NCBI GenBank assembly: GCA_002378845.1
Contig: DFRY01000025.1
Coordinates: 25,561-34,635, forward strand
Reading direction: 5' to 3'
Length of the DNA stretch: 9,075 bases
DNA from: Ruminococcaceae bacterium UBA3451
GTDB lineage: Bacteria; Bacillota; Clostridia; Oscillospirales; Acutalibacteraceae
The translations under genes and the position numbers were made by a program. Below, piece by piece: positions 6,189-9,075 of this stretch; the first letter of the stretch is position 1; each line of letters starts with the position of its first letter. Below the pieces are notes generated by a model. The model saw only the letters and a program-made list of their open reading frames with translations, was not told the DNA's origin and did not search any database.

Positions 6189-6518
6189 TTATTCCAACGG
6201 ATTCGACGGGGCTTGCGGTTCCTGATTCCAAATATTTTGTTTTAAATCGACATTTCCGTTTTCTTTAAAGCAAACGCCTTCCGCTCGCAATAACTCCCGC
6301 TGTTCAGGCCAGCCGGGAACCATGCGGCCTGAGCTGTTCACAACCCGATGGCACGGTAAATGAAGGTACGCAGGGGCACTGTACAATGCATGGCCAACCT
6401 GCCTTGCATTGCGCGGCAGCTCCAGCATCCACGCAATCTGCCCGTACGTCGCTACTTTTCCATACGGGATGCTTGCAACAATACGGTAAACCCGACCGTA
6501 AAATTCTTCTCTGTTCAT
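6189..6518 (-). CDS. MGMT-family protein, short alkyltransferase(-like) DNA repair protein
   Basis: A 109-residue protein made almost only of the DNA-binding and active-site domain of O6-alkylguanine-DNA alkyltransferases. EFYGRVYRIVASIPYGKVATYGQIA (first 29 residues) is the characteristic opening of this domain. NARQVGHAL at 37-45 includes the presumed DNA-intercalating Arg39, and LPCHRVVNSSGRM at 54-66 holds the candidate acceptor Cys56. The downstream PGWPEQRELLRAEGV resembles alkyltransferase-like (ATL) proteins, which usually have Trp in place of this Cys. The Asn eight residues before the Cys in typical alkyltransferases appears to be Ala48. The N-terminal ribonuclease-H-like domain of Ogt/Ada is absent. 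CGGAG lies six bases before the ATG at 6516-6518. It may repair O6-alkylguanine itself or flag lesions for nucleotide excision repair; the sequence does not settle which. Confidence 0.88.
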   Translation of the reverse strand: MNREEFYGRVYRIVASIPYGKVATYGQIAWMLELPRNARQVGHALYSAPAYLHLPCHRVVNSSGRMVPGWPEQRELLRAEGVCFKENGNVDLKQNIWNQEPQAPSNPLE

Positions 6519-6561
6519 ACAGGCTCCGTTTCCGTTAAATAGCTCTCTTTTCTACTTTTAA

Positions 6562-6590
6562 ATAGTATCTTATTCCATGTAAATTTGCAA
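6562..6590 (-). promoter_or_regulatory. Promoter of the MGMT-like gene
   Basis: On the minus strand, TTGCAA (6585-6590) and TACTAT (6562-6567) are separated by exactly 17 bases, with the start codon at 6518. The predicted leader is about 37 bases. It may also serve the downstream two-helix membrane protein gene, since no convincing separate promoter is seen in the 67-base gap between the two genes. Confidence 0.6.
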
Positions 6591-6607
6591 GGACAACCTA
6601 TTTTTAC

Positions 6608-6681
6608 AACATAACAACGCAAAAAGCAGACAACCTCTCAATAAATAAGGGGCTGCCTGCTCTTGATTTTATTGTTATGTT
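6608..6681. repeat. Nested inverted repeat around the methionine synthase terminator
   Basis: AACATAACAA at 6608-6617 is the exact reverse complement of TTGTTATGTT at 6672-6681. These 10-bp outer arms enclose the inner terminator hairpin (6626-6660), separated from it by about 8 bases on one side and 11 on the other. The two dyads share a nearly common centre, so the element could fold into an extended stem with an internal loop. No target-site duplication or transposase is seen. Confidence 0.6.
6621..6660 (-). terminator. Rho-independent terminator of the methionine synthase gene
   Basis: On the minus strand GCAGGCAGCCCCTT can pair with GAGAGGTTGTCTGC, with three G-U pairs and one mismatch, around a 7-base loop, followed by TTTTTG. 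It lies about 60 bases after the stop codon of the methionine synthase gene. The plus-strand side is followed by a weaker T-rich stretch, so it may also act weakly in that direction. Confidence 0.75.
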
Positions 6682-6718
6682 AGGTAAGTCGCTTCGTATG
6701 TATAGGGGATTCACCCGC

Positions 6719-7855
6719 TTAATCCCAAACCTCTTCGGCAATTTTCCTAATAAGTGCAATCTTTTCCCACTGCTGTTCTTCCGTAAGTATATTACCCTCT
6801 TCGGTAGAAGCAAACCCGCACTGCGGGCTTAAGCAGAGTTGATTTTGATTTACATATTGCGCCGCTTCCCCAATCCGTGCTATGATATTTTCTTTATTTT
6901 CCAGTTCACCGCTTTTTGAGGTAATGAGTCCAAGCACAACCTGCTGGTTTTTGACAAAGCGGAGCGGTTTGAAATCCCCCGCCCTATCGCTGTCGTATTC
7001 CAGGAAAAAGCCGTCCACATTGCAGTTTGAGAAAAGCGTGTCTGCAACCGGTTCGTACCCACCGGATGAAAACCAGGTGGAACGGAAATTCCCGCGGCAT
7101 ATATGCATGGTAATGGTCATGTCGGCAGGCTTTTCCGATGTCGCCTCGTTCACAAGATTAACGTAATCCTTAGCAATTTTGTCCACGTCAACCCCACGCC
7201 GGGCATAGTTCGCCCGTCTTTCTTCTGAGCAAAACTCGCCCCAGCTGGTATCGTCCAGCTGAAGGTAACGGCAGCCGGCGGCATAAAATGCGGCAATCGC
7301 TTTTTTATAGGCTGTCGCAATGTCATGAAGCAGCACGCTGTTATCCCGGTACAAATCAATCGGATGGTAATCTTCTTTCCGCACCGCCGTAATCAGATGA
7401 AGCATGGAAGGCGACGGTATTGTAAATTTCACTAAAGTATCCCCCGCCGCTTCTTTCACAAAGCGAAAGTGCTCCAAAAACGGATGATCATTAAAATCGA
7501 TCTTGCCGTTTATTTCAACCGTAACCGCCTTAGTGTCTTTCCCGTGAAAATCAATGGAAAACCGTTCTGCCGAAACCTTCTCCACGCCGTCCAAATTCCA
7601 CAGGAAATCCAGGTGCCACCAACCGCGGCGGAACTCGCCGTCGGTTACGGCTTTCAGTCCGGCCTGTTTTTGCAACTGTACAAGACGGAGAATTTCCTCG
7701 TCCTCTACTTTTTTCAGCGATGCGGCGTCAATAGTCCCTTCGGAAAATTGAGTCCTTGCTTTTTTTAATCTTTCCGGGCGCAGAAAGCTGCCCACAATAT
7801 CGTACCGAAACGGCGGAATATTTCTTTCTGCCGTACTGTTATTTGTATTACTCAT
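6719..7855 (-). CDS. Methionine synthase, MetE C-terminal-domain-like (YxjG/YxjH type)
   Basis: A 378-residue homolog of the catalytic C-terminal domain of cobalamin-independent methionine synthase, without the N-terminal half of MetE. Members use a zinc-activated homocysteine thiol and a methyl donor (5-methyltetrahydropteroyl-glutamate or another) to make methionine. DIVGSFLRPERL opens the barrel at 19-30, DGEFRRGWW is at 72-80, and YLQLDDTSW at 197-205. The zinc site is visible as His251 and Cys253 in MHICRGNFRS, Glu286 in FLEYDSD, and Cys346 in LSPQCGF. The length equals YxjG/YxjH. The ATG at 7853-7855 was chosen because AGGAGG lies seven bases upstream; the frame continues upstream to 7936 without a good start. 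It sits downstream of a codirectional LysR regulator and its likely operator. The exact methyl donor is not determinable. Confidence 0.92.
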   Translation of the reverse strand: MSNTNNSTAERNIPPFRYDIVGSFLRPERLKKARTQFSEGTIDAASLKKVEDEEILRLVQLQKQAGLKAVTDGEFRRGWWHLDFLWNLDGVEKVSAERFSIDFHGKDTKAVTVEINGKIDFNDHPFLEHFRFVKEAAGDTLVKFTIPSPSMLHLITAVRKEDYHPIDLYRDNSVLLHDIATAYKKAIAAFYAAGCRYLQLDDTSWGEFCSEERRANYARRGVDVDKIAKDYVNLVNEATSEKPADMTITMHICRGNFRSTWFSSGGYEPVADTLFSNCNVDGFFLEYDSDRAGDFKPLRFVKNQQVVLGLITSKSGELENKENIIARIGEAAQYVNQNQLCLSPQCGFASTEEGNILTEEQQWEKIALIRKIAEEVWD

Positions 7856-7900
7856 CGTCTTTCCTCCTGCTCTGTTATCGCTTTGTTTATGGTTGAAGCA

Positions 7901-7929
7901 AGTATACCACGCAGAAGTAGATATAGGGT
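7901..7929 (-). promoter_or_regulatory. Extended -10 promoter of the methionine synthase gene
   Basis: On the minus strand, TGG precedes TATACT (7901-7906), giving an extended -10. The -35 position 17 bases upstream (7924-7929) reads ACCCTA, a poor match. A strong -10 with a poor -35 is what an activator-dependent promoter looks like. The predicted start near 7894 leaves a leader of about 39 bases, too short for a SAM or T-box riboswitch. Confidence 0.6.
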
Positions 7930-7970
7930 AACACATAAATTTTATATTAACCTATAGATTTTTCCTATAG
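7922..7970. promoter_or_regulatory. Probable LysR-type operator region
   Basis: ATAG (7954-7957) and CTAT (7965-7968) are separated by seven bases, giving the T-N11-A dyad characteristic of LysR-type regulators; the full repeat is TATAG-N7-CTATA. The same bases also form a tandem CCTATAG repeat with a 13-bp period (7951-7957 and 7964-7970). A further dyad, TATAGGGTAA (7922-7931) with TTAACCTATA (7947-7956), puts another half site over the -35 region. Relative to a start near 7894, the main box is centred at about -67 and the second half site at about -28 to -37, the usual recognition and activation positions. It begins directly after the LysR stop codon. Confidence 0.6.
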
Positions 7971-8888
7971 CTATATCAACAATCCATAATCCCGAATTAC
8001 CCCACACAGCTCCTTAATATAAATTTCCGCCTGCTTACTGAGCTGCAGCTGATGATTGGAAATCCAACCAACCTGAATGCGGTCGTCCACCAGAAGGGGA
8101 ACAGAAACAATGTTTGTGCCGTTCAGGTCGGTGCTTAATACCCCGGTTGAAATAGTATAACCGTTCAGGCCGATTAGAAGATTAAACAAGGTCGCTCGGT
8201 CACTGACATGAATACTTTTCTTATGAAATACCGTACTTAGAATTTCTTCTGAAAAGTAGAAAGAATTGTATTCTCCCTGCTCAAAGGAAAGGTACGGGTA
8301 ATCCTGCAGATCTTCCATTGTTACAGAAGTTTTCCCTGCCAGCGGATTTTGCGTGCTGATAAAAATATGCGGTTTTGCTTCAAACAGCAAATGAAAATCC
8401 AGTCGGTTTTCCCGAAGCAGTTTTTCAATAACCTTGCGGTTAAAGGAATTCAAATACAAAATTCCGATTTCGCTGCGCAGATTTTTTACATCTTCAATAA
8501 TTTCATGGGTACGGGTTTCCCGCAGGGTAAATTCATATTCTTCCGCACCGCTGCGTTGGATTAGGTTCACAAATGCATTGACTGCAAAGGCATAATGCTG
8601 TGTGGAAATGGAACAGAGCTGACGGGATGGCTTTTTGTTCAGGTACCGCAGTTCAAGAAGCTCCGCCTGTTCCACCACCTGACGGGCATAGCTTAAAAAC
8701 TCCGCGCCGTCTACTGAAAGCGTAATTCCTTTGGGTGTGCGCGTAAACAACTCTACCCCAATTTCACTTTCCAGTTCTTTCATCGCACTAGAAAGACTGG
8801 GCTGGGAAATAAAAAGTTTTTTTGCCGCTTCGTTCATAGAGCCGCAATTCACAATTTCGATCATATATTTCAGTTGCTGTAAAGTCAT
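7971..8888 (-). CDS. LysR-family transcriptional regulator
   Basis: A 305-residue DNA-binding regulator of normal LysR length. The N-terminal winged helix-turn-helix is clear: TLQQLKYMIEIVNCGSMNEA then AKKLFISQPSLSSAMKELE (about residues 2-40), with wing ELFTRTPKGITLSVDG (46-61). A linker helix follows, and from about residue 90 a two-lobed periplasmic-binding-like effector domain, with the segment FEAKPHIFISTQNPLAGK in its middle. The ATG at 8886-8888 was chosen because AGGTGATC lies just upstream; a GTG at 8897 in the same frame falls inside that ribosome binding site. The gene ends with TAG at 7971-7973, right beside a LysR-type box, and 115 bases later comes the methionine synthase gene. 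It most likely activates that gene; the effector (perhaps a sulfur amino-acid intermediate) is unknown. Confidence 0.93.
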   Translation of the reverse strand: MTLQQLKYMIEIVNCGSMNEAAKKLFISQPSLSSAMKELESEIGVELFTRTPKGITLSVDGAEFLSYARQVVEQAELLELRYLNKKPSRQLCSISTQHYAFAVNAFVNLIQRSGAEEYEFTLRETRTHEIIEDVKNLRSEIGILYLNSFNRKVIEKLLRENRLDFHLLFEAKPHIFISTQNPLAGKTSVTMEDLQDYPYLSFEQGEYNSFYFSEEILSTVFHKKSIHVSDRATLFNLLIGLNGYTISTGVLSTDLNGTNIVSVPLLVDDRIQVGWISNHQLQLSKQAEIYIKELCGVIRDYGLLI

Positions 8889-8918
8889 TATGATCACCTG
8901 TTTTAAAAGATTTATTTT

Positions 8919-8929
8919 ATTATACCATA
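8919..8929 (-). promoter_or_regulatory. Extended -10 promoter of the LysR gene
   Basis: On the minus strand TATAAT (8919-8924) is preceded by TGG, a TGn extended -10. No strong -35 is present (TTACGG at 16-base spacing is the nearest). The start codon is about 31 bases downstream of the box. The gene is divergent from the one starting at the right edge. Confidence 0.55.
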
Positions 8930-8981
8930 TTTCATTTCAGCCGTAACATTGCATGAACTCGTTTCGTAATTTATCCGCATA

Positions 8982-9010
8982 TTGTTGAACTTTAGGAAAA
9001 GAGGTATAAT
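8982..9010 (+). promoter_or_regulatory. Promoter of the gene at the right edge
   Basis: TTGTTG (8982-8987) and a perfect TATAAT (9005-9010) are separated by 17 bases. TTGAAC three bases further right could be an alternative -35 paired with TAATAT at 9007-9012 (16 bases). It lies about 52 bases upstream of a well-placed ATG with GGAGG. The direction is divergent from the LysR gene. Confidence 0.65.
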
Positions 9011-9061
9011 ATAGCTCACGTTACCAAAGCAAATCAGTTCCAATAGTTTGGAGGTTACCCA

Positions 9062-9075
9062 ATGAAGATTGTAAA
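9062..9075 (+). CDS. Start of an unidentified gene (partial, cut by the window edge)
   Basis: ATG at 9062-9064 is preceded by TTTGGAGG about eight bases upstream and by a plausible promoter. Only MKIV and part of the next codon are visible, which is too little to name a product. Confidence 0.6.

Noticed and set aside
7856..7900. SAM riboswitch before the methionine synthase gene
   Set aside because: The predicted leader is about 39 bases with no multi-stem fold, so an S-box cannot fit; the LysR-type sites explain regulation better.
1..9075. CRISPR array, tRNA/rRNA gene, IS element or phage genes
   Set aside because: No regularly spaced repeats, cloverleaf-like sequence, transposase, integrase or phage structural motifs were seen on either strand.

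Overview
The window reads as a chromosomal segment of a low-to-mid GC Firmicute, most likely a clostridium of the Oscillospiraceae/Ruminococcaceae type. This is inferred from strong AGGAGG-type ribosome binding sites, sigma-A-like promoters, a VanY-like M15 peptidase, a clostridial-style Fe/Mn superoxide dismutase with small companion genes, and a short YxjG/YxjH-type methionine synthase. Nothing looks like a phage, IS element, CRISPR array or rRNA/tRNA gene. The genes are ordinary chromosomal genes plus several small uncharacterised ones.

Left part (1-4489): the 3' end of a biotin-protein ligase gene (+) converges on a minus-strand aminoacyl-tRNA synthetase pair, with a bidirectional terminator between them. 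gltX (glutamyl-tRNA synthetase) comes first and glnS (glutaminyl-tRNA synthetase) follows, with the glnS ribosome binding site lying across the gltX stop codon. A consensus promoter drives the pair, and its -35 box overlaps the stop codon of the upstream gene, a membrane-anchored D,D-carboxypeptidase-like M15 metallopeptidase. Making both Glu-tRNA(Glu) and Gln-tRNA(Gln) synthetases from one transcript is notable, because many Firmicutes make Gln-tRNA(Gln) by transamidation instead.

Centre (4576-5920): a plus-strand cluster, divergent from the peptidase, holds an Fe/Mn superoxide dismutase. It overlaps by 4 bp a 131-residue protein with a helical head and a long Asn-rich tail, and a 59-residue uncharacterised protein follows. 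A strong bidirectional terminator closes the cluster. On the other side of it, on the minus strand, are a 55-residue two-helix membrane protein and, upstream of that, a short MGMT-fold protein that keeps the PCHR cysteine but otherwise resembles alkyltransferase-like proteins.

Right part (6608-9075): a LysR-type regulator lies directly upstream of, and codirectional with, a single-domain MetE-like methionine synthase. The 115-bp gap between them has the layout of a classic LysR-activated promoter: an ATAG-N7-CTAT box centred near -67, a second half site over a poor -35, and an extended -10. The synthase gene ends in a hairpin terminator nested in a larger inverted repeat. At the right edge a new gene starts on the plus strand with a promoter and a good ribosome binding site, but only its first codons are inside the window.

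The best candidates for something little described are the superoxide dismutase cluster with its two small genes, the short cysteine-bearing MGMT-like protein, and the LysR/methionine synthase regulatory region.
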